DNA from: Eutreptiella sp. 'Long Island Sound 2002'
Lineage: Eukaryota > Euglenozoa > Euglenophyceae > Eutreptiales > Eutreptiaceae
Length of the DNA: 64,000 nt
Direction of reading: 5' to 3'
Assembly (NCBI GenBank): GCA_964036045.1
Contig: OZ038393.1
Span: forward strand, 45,438,429-45,502,428
The notes under the pieces are model-generated. The model did not search any database. It had not been told where the DNA came from and saw nothing but the letters and a program-made list of their open reading frames with translations. A program made the position numbers and the translations under genes. Shown here piece by piece: positions 63,895 through 64,000 of this stretch (positions are counted from its first letter, which is position 1; the number at the start of each line of letters is the position of its first letter).

Positions 63895-64000
63895 CGAGGA
63901 AGACGCCCCCCCCCCCCCCAAGCCCAGTAGAGCAAGGCCAAGGCCAAGGCCAAGGCCAAGGGCAAGGCAACCCCCCCCAAACCCCAAGCCCCCCCCCTTG

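Overview
The window looks like a repeat-rich eukaryotic nuclear locus. It carries long intron-free retrotransposon frames, GT...AG introns, long TA/CA microsatellites, many poly-G/C tracts and several transposon classes, and no bacterial operon, rRNA or tRNA gene that I can see. Codon use in the big frames is GC-rich while the spacers are AT-neutral. A protist or alga with a large transposon-filled genome is my best inference; I cannot name the taxon.

Region 1 (1-20.4 kb, minus strand): one giant non-LTR retrotransposon (LINE). Four frames read from 15745 down to 1918. ORF1 has His-rich tandem repeats and a CCCH zinc finger. ORF2 has a Ulp1-like cysteine protease and a C2H2-like finger. ORF3 has an APE endonuclease and a reverse transcriptase. 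ORF4 has an RNase H, a CCHC finger, and a long tail with a zinc ribbon. ORF1, ORF2 and ORF3 share one frame, separated only by a TAG and a TGA. ORF4 is joined through a G6 run. The layout therefore suggests a single polyprotein of about 4,600 residues. Tandem repeats lie upstream (15.75-20.3 kb) and downstream (about 1.1-1.3 kb).

Region 2 (20.4-29.9 kb): TA tracts, a repeated module family, a J-domain gene fragment, a 2OG-Fe(II)-oxygenase-like fragment, and poorly resolved sequence. Region 3 (30-36.7 kb, minus): a decayed tyrosine-recombinase (DIRS-like) retroelement with YR, RT and RNase H, two unrecognised genes, and an ~85-bp tandem array. Region 4 (36.7-46.7 kb): several tandem satellites, one end of a GTTCTAG-rich terminal-repeat family, and a truncated second LINE.

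Region 5 (47.2-50.5 kb): an inverted structure holding about 30 copies of a GGCCGAAATTTCGGCC palindrome around a small putative gene. Region 6 (50.5-64 kb): decayed gene fragments, further GTTCTAG-type ends, a kilobase-scale foldback hairpin, a hAT-transposase-derived pseudogene with a Cys-rich N-terminus, a ~90-bp satellite, and a coiled-coil-type gene running to the window edge.

Across the window many otherwise coherent reading frames are broken by TAG (about 16 cases), rarely by TGA (three), and in no clear case by TAA. This could mean decay of CAG and CGA codons, or that TAG is read as sense in this genome. The window alone cannot decide.
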